Assembly: GCA_009784975.1 (NCBI GenBank)
Contig: WQXG01000035.1
Span: 1-34,036 of the forward strand
DNA length: 34,036 nucleotides
Origin: Treponema sp.
GTDB taxonomy: Bacteria > Spirochaetota > Spirochaetia > Treponematales > Breznakiellaceae
Direction: 5' to 3'
In this document: positions 24,850 to 33,864 of the stretch, in pieces
Position numbering within the stretch: position 1 is the first letter of the stretch
How the letters are laid out: each line of letters opens with the position of its first letter
The notes under the pieces: model-generated
What the model was told of the DNA's origin: nothing
Databases searched by the model: none
The model's input: the letters and a program-made list of their open reading frames with translations, nothing else
Position numbers and translations under genes: made by a program

Positions 24850-24866
24850 TTTTTTTATCGTATGAT
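24838..24866 (+). promoter_or_regulatory. promoter of the XRE regulator, leaderless arrangement
   Basis: TTGCAT (24838-24843), a 17-nt spacer and TATGAT (24861-24866), then 6 nt and the ATG at 24873. No Shine-Dalgarno is present. Confidence 0.7.
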
Positions 24867-24872
24867 AAGAAT

Positions 24873-25208
24873 ATGACAGTCAGCAAACGCTTAAGACAAT
24901 TACGGCAAACTCTTAACTTGTCGCAAGTTGAATTTGCAAAAGCAATATATATAAGTAACGGATATATTGCGGAACTTGAGTGTGAGCATAGAAAAGTTAA
25001 CGACAGGATAATTCACCTAATATCCCTGACTTTCGGCGTTAGTGAAAAATGGCTTAAAAACGGAGATGGTGATATGTTTTTTAAAACTCCCGGAGAGAAA
25101 TTGCAGCGCATGGTGAGCCTGTTCAACGAACTGCCGCCTAATTTTCAGGATTATGTGATGCAGCAGGTTGAACAGCTTCTTAAGGTAACAAATGATTCCT
25201 CTGTATAA
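24873..25208 (+). CDS. XRE-family helix-turn-helix regulator
   Basis: A 111-residue protein. Residues 4-65 are a classic XRE/Cro-type DNA-binding domain (LRQLRQTLNLSQVEFAKAIYISNGYIAELECEHRKVND...), followed by a linker ending GDGDMFFKTPGEK. A C-terminal helical module (about 74-105, LFNELPPNFQDYVMQQVEQLL) resembles the protein encoded divergently at 24571. It is probably a repressor of the divergent region and of itself. The start is set by the promoter, whose -10 is 6 nt upstream. Its last 17 nt overlap the SPOUT methyltransferase gene, which places the regulator and the enzyme in one transcript. Confidence 0.85.
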   Translation: MTVSKRLRQLRQTLNLSQVEFAKAIYISNGYIAELECEHRKVNDRIIHLISLTFGVSEKWLKNGDGDMFFKTPGEKLQRMVSLFNELPPNFQDYVMQQVEQLLKVTNDSSV

Positions 25209-26016
25209 ACTGGAAAAACTGCCCCGTATCCAAAAACTAAGAAAAATAGCAAAAGTATTCACAATGGCAGAAAAACGATTCGCGCCGGGAAAAGGAATAG
25301 AGATTTTTACAAACGCAGAAATTTTATTTTTTACCGATGCCGCAAAACTGCTTGCAGCAGACGCGCTCTTTTGCAAAAGACAGGGGTTATCTGAAGAATT
25401 TGCCAATGCGGCTAACGTTTTTCAAACCCATGACGTGATATTGTTCCGGCGCGCCCTTAACAGCATAAAACACATATTATTTGCAGAAACAGGAAAAGAT
25501 CAGTCTGACTGGGATTTTACAAACAGCAACGGCAGCCTTGATCCGCAGAAGAGGCAAATCTTTAAAGGGATGCATGTCTACATGGAAGATATACGCTCTC
25601 CATTTAATGTGGGCGCAATGTTCCGCACTGCCGAAAGTTTCGGGGTAGAAAAAATTATTTTGTCTCCGTTTTGCGCAGACCCTCTTCACAGGCGGGCAGA
25701 ACGCACAGCAATGGGCTGCATAGACATTATTCCATGGGAGCGGCAGGAATTTCTGCCCGATAATCTTCCTGTCTTTGCCCTGGAAACGGGAGGCATCCCC
25801 CTTTCTGAATTTTCCTTTCCGCGCCAGGGGCTTTTAATAGCAGGTTCCGAAGAATTGGGCGTTAGCCCAAACGCGCTTGCCGCAGCGGATGCGTCGCTGG
25901 GCAGAGTATCAATTCCGTGTTACGGCGCAAAAGCATCGCTTAATGTATCTGTAGCATTCGGGATAGCTTTACAGGCTTGGGCAAAATCTAATAACGATTA
26001 TCAAACACCCGCGTAG
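25192..26016 (+). CDS. TrmH/SpoU-family RNA 2'-O-methyltransferase
   Basis: A 274-residue SPOUT enzyme. The C-terminal catalytic domain (about 120-270) has all three family motifs: EDIRSPFNVGAMFRTAESFGV (motif 1, with the Asn and Arg), LLIAGSEELGVSP (motif 2) and VSIPCYGAKASLNVSVAFGIAL (motif 3, SAM-binding knot). The N-terminal 115 residues are an atypical extension. These enzymes methylate a ribose 2'-OH in tRNA or rRNA using SAM. The exact target cannot be told from sequence. The ATG has AAGG 6 nt upstream inside the XRE gene. The 3' end overlaps the convergent paaK-like gene by 29 nt. Confidence 0.85.
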   Translation: MIPLYKLEKLPRIQKLRKIAKVFTMAEKRFAPGKGIEIFTNAEILFFTDAAKLLAADALFCKRQGLSEEFANAANVFQTHDVILFRRALNSIKHILFAETGKDQSDWDFTNSNGSLDPQKRQIFKGMHVYMEDIRSPFNVGAMFRTAESFGVEKIILSPFCADPLHRRAERTAMGCIDIIPWERQEFLPDNLPVFALETGGIPLSEFSFPRQGLLIAGSEELGVSPNALAAADASLGRVSIPCYGAKASLNVSVAFGIALQAWAKSNNDYQTPA

Positions 26017-27211
26017 ATTTTTTCTCGCTTCGCGGCAGCTCGCCCATACCAACAGCTTTTGCTTTTGGAGTTAAACCGATAATCTTTTTAAACTCCTGCT
26101 CCACTGTTTTTTCCAGACCATGCGCTGCATCGCCCATTTCCAATTTGGTTTCAAAGAACAATGTCAGTATATCTTTGCCGTTTAAGTGATCGATCATAAT
26201 CTGATATTCGCTGCTTACCCCGTCTATCGTTGCAAGAAGTTCATCTACACGGCTGGGATAAATAATAGCTCCCCTCACCTTTACCATGTCGTCCGATCTG
26301 CCAATCAGCGTAGCAATACGCGGATAATCAAGGCCGCATTCGCACTTGCCAGGAACAATTTTTGTAAGGTCATGAGTACGGTAGCGGATAAGAGGCGCGC
26401 CCTCCTTATGCAAAGTTGTTATAACAAGTTCGCCGGTTTCACCGTCAGGCACAAGTTTCCCTGTTTTAGGATCGATAATTTCGCAGTACATATAATCCGT
26501 CCACATATGCATGGCGCTCTGATACTGACAGTTAATTCCGATCCCGGGACCGTATATTTCTGTCAAACCGTAAATGTCGTATAATTCAACGCCAAGCTCG
26601 CCGGCAATACGCTTGCGCATTTTTTCACCCCAGCGTTCAGAGCCGATAACGCCTTTCTTTAAATGTATACTGCCGCGAACGCCGCGTTTTTCTATTTCTT
26701 CGGCAAGCAAAAGCGCGTAGGAAGACGTAGCGCAGATAACAGTCGACTTTAAATCAATCATCATTTTGATCTGCTTGTCGGTGTTGCCAGGTCCCATCGG
26801 GATAGCAAGCGCGCCGAGCAGCTCTGCTCCAGCCTGAAAACCAATTCCCGCCGTCCATAAACCATACCCCGGAGTGATATGAATGCGGTCCAAATTGGTA
26901 CAACCGGCTGTTTCATAACAACGCTTGAACATAACCGCCCAATCATCAACATCTTTTTTTGTGTAGGGAATAATTACAGGAATGCCGGTTGTACCGGACG
27001 ATGAATGGATACGGATAATTTCCTCATCGGGAACAGCCTGCAGCCCAAAAGGATACGCCAGACGCAAATCCTCCTTGTCTGTAAAAGGCAGTTTTATAAA
27101 ATCGCTCATGGATTTAATATCATCAACATTGATGCCTTCAAAATGTCTTTTATAGAACTCGCTTTTCATTGCATGCCGGATGGCATTTTTAATTTGATCC
27201 AATGTGTTCAT
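25988..27211 (-). CDS. paaK: phenylacetate-CoA ligase family protein
   Basis: A 407-residue adenylate-forming enzyme. It has the ATP-binding SSSGTTGIPVIIPYT near 70-84, YDIYGLTEIYGPG near 214-226, IRYRTHDLTKI and the C-terminal hinge DDMVKVRGAIIYPS. PaaK enzymes join phenylacetate or related aryl acids to CoA. In organisms with Ior they can also run in reverse, making ATP from aryl-acetyl-CoA. It is the last gene of the operon; its start overlaps the iorB stop by 4 nt. The length is slightly shorter than the usual 430-440 but no motif is missing. Confidence 0.9.
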   Translation of the reverse strand: MNTLDQIKNAIRHAMKSEFYKRHFEGINVDDIKSMSDFIKLPFTDKEDLRLAYPFGLQAVPDEEIIRIHSSSGTTGIPVIIPYTKKDVDDWAVMFKRCYETAGCTNLDRIHITPGYGLWTAGIGFQAGAELLGALAIPMGPGNTDKQIKMMIDLKSTVICATSSYALLLAEEIEKRGVRGSIHLKKGVIGSERWGEKMRKRIAGELGVELYDIYGLTEIYGPGIGINCQYQSAMHMWTDYMYCEIIDPKTGKLVPDGETGELVITTLHKEGAPLIRYRTHDLTKIVPGKCECGLDYPRIATLIGRSDDMVKVRGAIIYPSRVDELLATIDGVSSEYQIMIDHLNGKDILTLFFETKLEMGDAAHGLEKTVEQEFKKIIGLTPKAKAVGMGELPRSEKKSTRVFDNRY

Positions 27212-27780
27212 ACCAATTTTCTCCCTAATTCATAAGCTTTTAAATTCATTTCCAGAAAACGCTGCGGAAGCATTTCCGGTAAAATATCTTTTAATGTATC
27301 TGCATCGAACGGGAAAATCCCGCTCTGCGCCGCAGCCCCCAGCAGGGAAACATTCAGCGTTTTGGCATTTTGCCCTTCAAGCTGCTGCCCGTCTACAACG
27401 ATGAGCTTTGAAGCATTTGCTTTTAAAAAATCGATCATATCAGACGCTTTATATTCTGCCGCATTCAAGTTGGTAACAGGTTTTACAGCTCTATTGCACA
27501 CCAGCACAACTCCGTCCTTGCCCAAAAACGCAATCTGCCGGACAGCTTCTGCCGGTTCAAAAGCAATAAGCGCATTTGCGCTCCCCAGCGGAATCAAAGG
27601 CGAGAAAATTTCATCGCCGATACGGCAATGGCCGAACACGCAGCCGCCGCGCTGTGCCATGCCGATAGTTTCCGTAGTGCGCACATTAAAACCTTTTTTC
27701 ATTGCCGCCGCTGCAATCAACTTTGAAGCAAGAACAGTGCCCTGCCCGCCTACACCGGCTATCATTAAATTAAACATCAT
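27208..27780 (-). CDS. iorB: indolepyruvate oxidoreductase, beta subunit
   Basis: A 190-residue gamma-type subunit of 2-oxoacid oxidoreductases: MIAGVGGQGTVLASKLIAAAA at the N-terminus, ETIGMAQRGGCVFGHCRIG near 37-55, and LGAAAQSG near 148-155. With IorA it forms the enzyme that oxidatively decarboxylates indolepyruvate and other aryl pyruvates to aryl-acetyl-CoA while reducing ferredoxin. Its start overlaps the iorA stop by 4 nt (ATGA), indicating coupled translation. A second ATG follows at once and either could be used. Confidence 0.94.
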   Translation of the reverse strand: MMFNLMIAGVGGQGTVLASKLIAAAAMKKGFNVRTTETIGMAQRGGCVFGHCRIGDEIFSPLIPLGSANALIAFEPAEAVRQIAFLGKDGVVLVCNRAVKPVTNLNAAEYKASDMIDFLKANASKLIVVDGQQLEGQNAKTLNVSLLGAAAQSGIFPFDADTLKDILPEMLPQRFLEMNLKAYELGRKLV

Positions 27781-29555
27781 TTAATCGCTCCTGTGGGGCA
27801 TAGCTCCAGACACACACCGCAGCCTGTGCAGAGAGCAGAATAAATAACTGCCTTGCCGTCTTCCATGCTGATGGCAGGACAGCCCAATTTTAACAGACAG
27901 ATTTTACAGCCTGTACATTTTGATTTATCAATTACGGCGTTTCCTTCCGGCCTGGAAATTATTATACACGGCGCTTCAAACAACAGCACCTTTACGCCCT
28001 TTACCGCCATTAAATCTTCAACTGCTTTTTTTGCGGCTTTTTGATCAAACGGATTTACTTTCACCAATACAGCAACACCCAGCGCGGCAATGATTTTTTC
28101 GATACTGATTTTTTCTACCTGATTGTTCATCATCGTGATACCCATGCCCGGATGCGGCTGGTTACCTGTCATTGCGGTTGTAGAATTATCCAGAATAACA
28201 ACGATAATGTCAGTTTGATTATAAACTGCGTTTATAATACCGGGGATACCGGTATGAAAAAAAGTTGAGTCTCCAATAAACGCAAAGTGAACGGTATCAG
28301 GTTCAATGCGAGCAAGCCCCTGCGCTACAGTGATGCCTGCGCCCATGCACAAACAGGTATCTACCATATTGAGAGGCGCGGCATTGCCAAGCGTATAACA
28401 GCCAATGTCGCCGCAGAAGACAGCAGACCTTCCCTTTGCCGCTTCCTTGACCGCGAAAAAAGAAGCGCGGTGAGGACAACCTGCGCACATCACGGGAGGA
28501 CGAACAGGCAGCGGCGGCGGCACAGGAGCCGTAACCGAAGGTAAATTAGAATTAAAAAGAAAAGCTGATATAGCTCTTGTTACGCTATCCGGCGAGTTCT
28601 CTCCTGCAATTTGAATATGCCCGCTTCGCTTCCCGAGTATTTCCGTTTTTAATTTATACAAACCGCAAAGGCGGACAAGTTCGTTTTCTATAACGGGATC
28701 CAGCTCTTCTATAACAAGCACTTCATCAAGCCCTTCCAGAAATTCAAGAGCTAGCTTGTCAGGGAACGGATAGGCAGAAACCTTTAAAACTTTACAGACA
28801 GACTGACATTCAGCCAATGCCTCGCATACAAAAGTATAACTAACACCGCCCGCGGCAATTCCTTTTTTTCCGCTGCCTGTTAAAATATTTTTTTCGTATC
28901 CGGAAAACTCTTCTTTCATAACTTTTAAGTTTTCTTCGATTTTAAATTTATTGGCATAGGAAAGACGCGGAAAAATAACCCATTCGGGACCTTTAACAAA
29001 TCCGCCGGGTTTTACTCTGGGCAGATTATCAAGGATTTCTACGGAAGCGCAGCTATGGCAGACACGGGTTGTGGGGCGGAAAAGCACCGGTTCCCCGTAT
29101 TTTTCCGAATGAGCAAATGCATCGGCTATCATTGTATATGCTTCTTCCGGTGTGGACGGATCAAACAGCGCAAGTTTTGCATGTTTGGAAAAATGCCGCG
29201 TATCCTGTTCCGTCTGCGAAGATATGGGACCGGGGTCATCGGCGACAACGATAACCATGCCGCCTTTTACGCCGATATAATTTAAACTCATTAAAGGGTC
29301 GGAGGCAACATTAAGACCTACCTGTTTCATTGTCACCATAACACGCGCGCCGGAAAAAGCAGCGCCGGCAGCAACTTCAAGAGCTGTCTTTTCGTTGACA
29401 GACCATTCAACATAAATACTGCCGTCATTATTTTTAGCAACGGTCTCCAGCACTTCTGTAGAAGGAGTGCCCGGGTAACCTGTAACTACACGAACTCCGG
29501 CGCGAATTGCGCCAAGGGCAATGGCTTCATTGCCCATCAGCAATTTTTTAGGCAT
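27777..29555 (-). CDS. iorA: indolepyruvate oxidoreductase, alpha subunit
   Basis: About 592 residues. The N-terminal pyruvate-ferredoxin-oxidoreductase-type domain has VTGYPGTPSTEV. The TPP-binding part (about 350-520) has CAGCPHRASF, FCGDIGCYTLG, CMGAGITVAQGLARIEP and FIGDSTFFHTGIPGI. Two 4Fe-4S motifs end the chain (CTGCKICLLKLGCP and CTGCGVCLELCPTGAI). A TTG at 29570 would add 5 residues. I prefer the ATG at 29555, with GAGG and AGAGG upstream, because the protein then begins MPKKLLMGNEAIALG as in relatives. The ATG overlaps the MFS gene's end by 8 nt. Confidence 0.95.
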   Translation of the reverse strand: MPKKLLMGNEAIALGAIRAGVRVVTGYPGTPSTEVLETVAKNNDGSIYVEWSVNEKTALEVAAGAAFSGARVMVTMKQVGLNVASDPLMSLNYIGVKGGMVIVVADDPGPISSQTEQDTRHFSKHAKLALFDPSTPEEAYTMIADAFAHSEKYGEPVLFRPTTRVCHSCASVEILDNLPRVKPGGFVKGPEWVIFPRLSYANKFKIEENLKVMKEEFSGYEKNILTGSGKKGIAAGGVSYTFVCEALAECQSVCKVLKVSAYPFPDKLALEFLEGLDEVLVIEELDPVIENELVRLCGLYKLKTEILGKRSGHIQIAGENSPDSVTRAISAFLFNSNLPSVTAPVPPPLPVRPPVMCAGCPHRASFFAVKEAAKGRSAVFCGDIGCYTLGNAAPLNMVDTCLCMGAGITVAQGLARIEPDTVHFAFIGDSTFFHTGIPGIINAVYNQTDIIVVILDNSTTAMTGNQPHPGMGITMMNNQVEKISIEKIIAALGVAVLVKVNPFDQKAAKKAVEDLMAVKGVKVLLFEAPCIIISRPEGNAVIDKSKCTGCKICLLKLGCPAISMEDGKAVIYSALCTGCGVCLELCPTGAIK

Positions 29556-30741
29556 TAACCTCTCCCTCAAACTTTTTTTTGGACATCATGAGCATAAGCA
29601 TCAATACAACGCCGAATGCCGCCATGGCAGACAAGACAACAAACTTCATCTCGCCATCTATCAATCCTATAAACATGGGGAATGTAAGAGCAGATAACGC
29701 AAAGCCCATCATAACGGCTCCGTAATTGGCGCCTGCGTTTTTAATGCCAAAGTAATCCGATGCAAGCACGGCATACAAACCGGGAAGCCCGCCGAAACAA
29801 AAAGCAATCAATAAAACCGAAACAATAAAAAGGAACCCATGCGCAAACCATAAAAGCATTGCAAAAACGGAAGTTACAAGAATGACGATTAACGCCGCTT
29901 TTTCCCTGCCGATTCTGTCCGACAGCAGCGGCACAGCCAAACGGCCGCACGCGTTGGCGATACCCGTCATCATTACGATGATTGTCCCGAAAGACTCAAC
30001 GCCGCGCTGCGCAGCATAAGTTTTAAAAGACGGATTGAGTATGAAAAACGTTGCTGTTGCTACCATTAAAGATAAAGTAATAAAATAGAATTGTTTTGTT
30101 TTAATTGTTTCTGTTACCGTGAATTGTTTCCTTGCAAGAAGAGCGGCTGCCGGCGCTGCTGCCGCAGTATTAGCATCTGGCAGGCGGATAAATCTGAATA
30201 ATATAAGTGTCGCGGCAAAGAAAGCAGCAGCGAGTATAAGGAAGGTGTTTCTGAGCGCAAATGATTTTATCAGCATTTCTATAAGCGGGGCAAAGATAAC
30301 TGTAGAAAACCCGAACGCGCAGACAACCACCCCCGTCGCAAAACCGCGTCTATGCGGAAACCATTTTTGCGCCGCGCAGATAATGGCATTATAAGCCGTA
30401 CCCACACCGAAACCGCCGATGATCCCGTAGGTGATATACATGAGCCAAGCCGTCTCCTGAGGTAAAAACGCCGTCGCAAGCATACCCAAAGACAACAGGA
30501 GCCCTCCGCCAAGCACCACTTTTTCACAACCAATTATAAGGTGAAGTTTGCCTCCGGTTAAAATCCCAACCACAAAGAAACAAAGCATAAAAGATGATGT
30601 TAATTTCACACTGTCAATTTGCCAACTGTAAACCTCGCTGACCGGATACACAAAAACACTCCAAACATAGATAATCCCCAAAAACAACTGCATTATGCTC
30701 CCCATTACGAGAACCTTCGTAGCCTGCCTGTTCACTGACAT
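29548..30741 (-). CDS. OFA-type MFS transporter
   Basis: A 397-residue, 12-helix major facilitator. The N-terminus has IYVWSVFVYPVSE and the middle has GTAYNAIICAAQKWFPHRRGFATGVVV, both typical of the oxalate/formate antiporter (OFA) branch. The charged SDRIGREKA loop appears in the second half. The central cytoplasmic loop has an alanine-rich run (residues 192-204). As the first gene of the operon with iorA, iorB and paaK, it could export aryl acids such as indoleacetate or phenylacetate, or exchange them for precursors. The ATG has AAGGAG 5 nt upstream. The substrate is an inference from context. Confidence 0.85.
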   Translation of the reverse strand: MSVNRQATKVLVMGSIMQLFLGIIYVWSVFVYPVSEVYSWQIDSVKLTSSFMLCFFVVGILTGGKLHLIIGCEKVVLGGGLLLSLGMLATAFLPQETAWLMYITYGIIGGFGVGTAYNAIICAAQKWFPHRRGFATGVVVCAFGFSTVIFAPLIEMLIKSFALRNTFLILAAAFFAATLILFRFIRLPDANTAAAAPAAALLARKQFTVTETIKTKQFYFITLSLMVATATFFILNPSFKTYAAQRGVESFGTIIVMMTGIANACGRLAVPLLSDRIGREKAALIVILVTSVFAMLLWFAHGFLFIVSVLLIAFCFGGLPGLYAVLASDYFGIKNAGANYGAVMMGFALSALTFPMFIGLIDGEMKFVVLSAMAAFGVVLMLMLMMSKKKFEGEVNA

Positions 30742-30780
30742 ATTAACTCCTTATGTAAAATACTACAGAAAAATTGAGGG

Positions 30781-30794
30781 ATTGAATAGTCAAT
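30781..30794. promoter_or_regulatory. palindrome in the divergent gap
   Basis: ATTGA-ATAG-TCAAT, 5-bp arms, in the 71-nt gap between the MFS operon and the gene at 30813. It could be an operator for either side. Confidence 0.3.
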
Positions 30795-30800
30795 TTGTAA

Positions 30801-30806
30801 TATAAT
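30801..30806 (+). promoter_or_regulatory. -10 box of the 30813 gene, leaderless arrangement
   Basis: A perfect TATAAT, then 6 nt, then ATG with no ribosome site. The -35 match is weak (TTGAGG at 30774 is slightly far). Confidence 0.5.
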
Positions 30807-30812
30807 ATCCCT

Positions 30813-32090
30813 ATGTCCGGACAAGATGATTTGATGGAACTGGAATCTACCCATACTCAAGCGCAAGATACGGCAGAAACCGCCCTGCCCGACAATTCAA
30901 AATTTAAAGCCTTGCGCGGCAAAATAGCCGTTTCCAAAGCCAGTAAAACAGCGATGATGCCCTTCCTGGCTTCGGTGGAACTTGATATGGAACGCCAAAA
31001 ACCCATCGGTATAAAAGACCTGTTTACAATCTGGCTGGAAAAAGGCAGCAAATACTGGCTGAACCCCATGGATAAAAGCAACGGGCTTGGCGTAATGGAA
31101 GAAATTTTATTTAAGTATCAGGGAAGCATCACCGTCCTAACATCATTTATTCAGCTCCTTGTACAGCTGGCAAACGAAGGGATTTCTCCCAGGGCATTTA
31201 TCGAATATGTAATCCTCCCCAGAATGCGGCAGGATTTTAATTGGCGCAAATGGCAGGAAAATCATCTTGAACCATTGCGTTTAATCGCAGAACTGCTTAT
31301 CTCTGCAAAAAAACATCCGCCCTTTAATCAGGAACATATCGGCTCAGGCAGAACAAGACTTGCGCGCGATATCGTACTTGTAAGATATATCGGAAGGCCC
31401 TTATCACAGTATCAGGCAGTACAGTTACGCGACGAATCAAAATTAAAAAATTACAGGGAAGCATGGAAAAAAATATCCCTGCAGGATCCATTAAGCCTTT
31501 ATTTTATGAGAAACAACGCTCTTCATTTTATTTACATCATGTCCGGCAAAATCGATCTTATACAATTAGTCGCAATAGTAGAACAGCTCCCCGACATAGA
31601 ACGCGCTTTTAACTCCGCTTTTCCCGATACCAATATCAATTTAAAAAGCATAAAAGCGATGAATTTGTATGATTATGACATTGATCGCGCAATACAGGCA
31701 AGAAAAAACTCCGGGTTTCACAGCCTGGATTTTGCTGTAGAAATAAAAGCCTATTTTAACATTGTAAAAGCTCTTTTACAAAAAGCAACCGGTGTTTATC
31801 TCTGCGCTTATTACGCCGGTCTTTTAAAACGATTTAAAAACCCGGTAATCGCAGAAATTATTTTTAAGCTGGTAGAGATAATTGACGACAGGGGCGGAAT
31901 GCACATTTACAAATGGCACACAAATAAATTGCTGGGAATATCCAAACTTAATATGCCCCGTTATTTACAGCACATCGAAGAAAACCGCGGATGCGACCCT
32001 CAATACCCGCGCCTCTACCTTGTTTCCGTGATGAAGACGCAGCGCGCGAAACAACAGATGTTCATGTACTTGCAAATAATTTTGGCTTAA
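30813..32090 (+). pseudogene. N-terminal part of a large orphan protein split by a frameshift
   Basis: A 425-residue reading frame with no recognised domain. It is soluble, helix-rich and basic, starts MSGQDDLMELESTHTQ and contains TIWLEKGSKYWLNP and GRPLSQYQAVQLRDE. About residue 405 the sequence quality changes: the last 20 residues (VMKTQRAKQQMFMYLQ...) look out of frame, while the overlapping frame continues with DEDAARETTDVHVLANNFGLN. The two frames overlap from 31991 to 32090. Reading across the shift gives one protein of about 1000 residues. It could be a disabled gene, a base missing from the sequence, or two overlapping genes. Confidence 0.6.
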
Positions 32091-33835
32091 ACGAAACATT
32101 CCTGAAAAACAAAACAACCGTTTCCTATAAAGATTTACTTAACGCATATATAGATAAGTACTCTGACACAAAAGAAACAATCGAAAAATTCCAGGACAAT
32201 CTTCTTTCCGGCACCGATCGTCAATGGACAAAGGAATACATACACCGGCTTGATATTCTTGGCAGCAAGGAAAAAAGCCTGTACGGTCCGTTATTACGTT
32301 CCGTCATCCGCGGCATCGGTTCCGGATGGTCAATATCCAAAGCAATTTGTTTTAACCAGATTTACGAAGAATACAGCCCGGCACATTCATCTCTGGTTAT
32401 AAACGCCAGAACAGAATTCCGGATGCCAATTGTTCAGATTGGGCAGAACAATTCCGAAAAAGACAAGTTTGCGCGCAAACAGATTAATCTTGTGCAGATA
32501 GAAAAAGTATGGAATGCGCTTTACACAACCGAACAGGTAAATGTAAATAACACCGTATCATTTATAAACAACTGGTCAATGGAATTAAATACCCCATTGG
32601 AAAAAGCTTTTGAAAGAAAAATAGCTTTAGAGCAGGATCTCCCGCAAGCCGCAGATGAAGAGGCAAGAAAAAAACTTGGAAAGGATATTGCCAAACAGGA
32701 TAAAACAATCAGCGTGCTTCAGGAAAAAAAACAGCATTATGCAAAAATAATCGGCGAATACGATTCCTTAAGCGATTTGCAGAAATTTACCGCTGCCCTG
32801 ATACTCGGAGGAACAAATGAAAGTTCATCCGAAGATATTTCCAATTTCGCAACAGCATTGCTGCTTCAAAGATATAAACATTTAGAAAGCATAACATCCC
32901 GCTTTGATTTTTTAAAAGACGACGTAAGCGTAGATGTTTTAAGTTATCAGCAATTGATATACCTGTTAAATCTTCTGGAAACATTATTCTTTGAGTTACG
33001 CGAAGATAAAGAAATAGAAACCATACTTACAGGCGACACAATTTTACAGGAAATCCTTGAACAATATATCATAACAAAAAAGAAACAAATAACGATTGAC
33101 GCGCTTGACGCAGCCGCAAAAAAAATAACCGCCTTTGCATCCCTGCAGGCAGAACGCGCAAAATGGCAGGGCATATTGGCAAACATGGAAGAAAAAAACG
33201 AAAAATATTTTCACAACATGGAAATATACACATCCAAATCTTTCATGGACTCCCATTACGGCGACATGGGCGGCATCTGTCTTTCTACCCAACCCCAGCA
33301 AATTCTGCGCCCGGGTTTCTACATCCAGCGTCTCGCAGATTTAACAGACAGGCAAATTATCGGAATGTCCGCCCTCTACCTGTCCCCGGGCGGTTTCAGC
33401 ACAAACGAAGTACAAGCCGCAAACTGCTGGCACGCATTTGCATTCAACCCGCTTTTTTCATTTCTGCGCAACTGTACTGAGGAGCAGGCATTATTCCTAT
33501 ATCTCCAATTCCGCCTAAACCTGGAAAAAATAGCCCGTATAACAAAATTACCCGTTGTCCTTTCCGGCATAGAATCGATAGGCGGCCTAATCTCCAACTA
33601 TGGTCACTTTGACAGCCTAATCCGCAAATACGAACTTAGCAAATCTACCGCAATAAAAGTCTACAACGCAAGAGGTTTCTCCGTTTACTACAGCCAGGCA
33701 GAGTTCGCAAAAGCCCTGGTCATCATCGACCCGCGCGGTTATGAAGATGTTGAGGATTTGAAACAGATACCCAGTTTTCACGCGCATAGGGAGGTGGGGG
33801 GGAAGTCCTTCGTTGAAAAAGAAAAATCTGTCTAA
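31991..33835 (+). pseudogene. C-terminal part of the same large orphan protein
   Basis: A 614-residue frame with no recognised domain. The only early ATG (31991) gives a poor start, MRPSIPAPLPCF, with no ribosome site, and the next Met is about 130 residues in. This supports the view that real coding enters this frame near 32030 from the previous one. It contains a charged, coiled-coil-like stretch (about residues 195-255 of this frame: KIALEQDLPQAADEEARKKLG...) and a C-terminal part with SIESIGGLISNYGHFDS-like sequence and YNARGFSVYYSQAEFAKALVIIDPRGYEDV. It may be a cytoplasmic protein peculiar to spirochaetes. Confidence 0.6.
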
Positions 33836-33864
33836 ATTGTGTGGCACACCTGAACACTGAGAAA

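Noticed and set aside
31991..32090. Programmed -1 ribosomal frameshifting in the split orphan gene
   Set aside because: No X-XXY-YYZ slippery heptamer is present in the overlap; mutation or a missing base is simpler.
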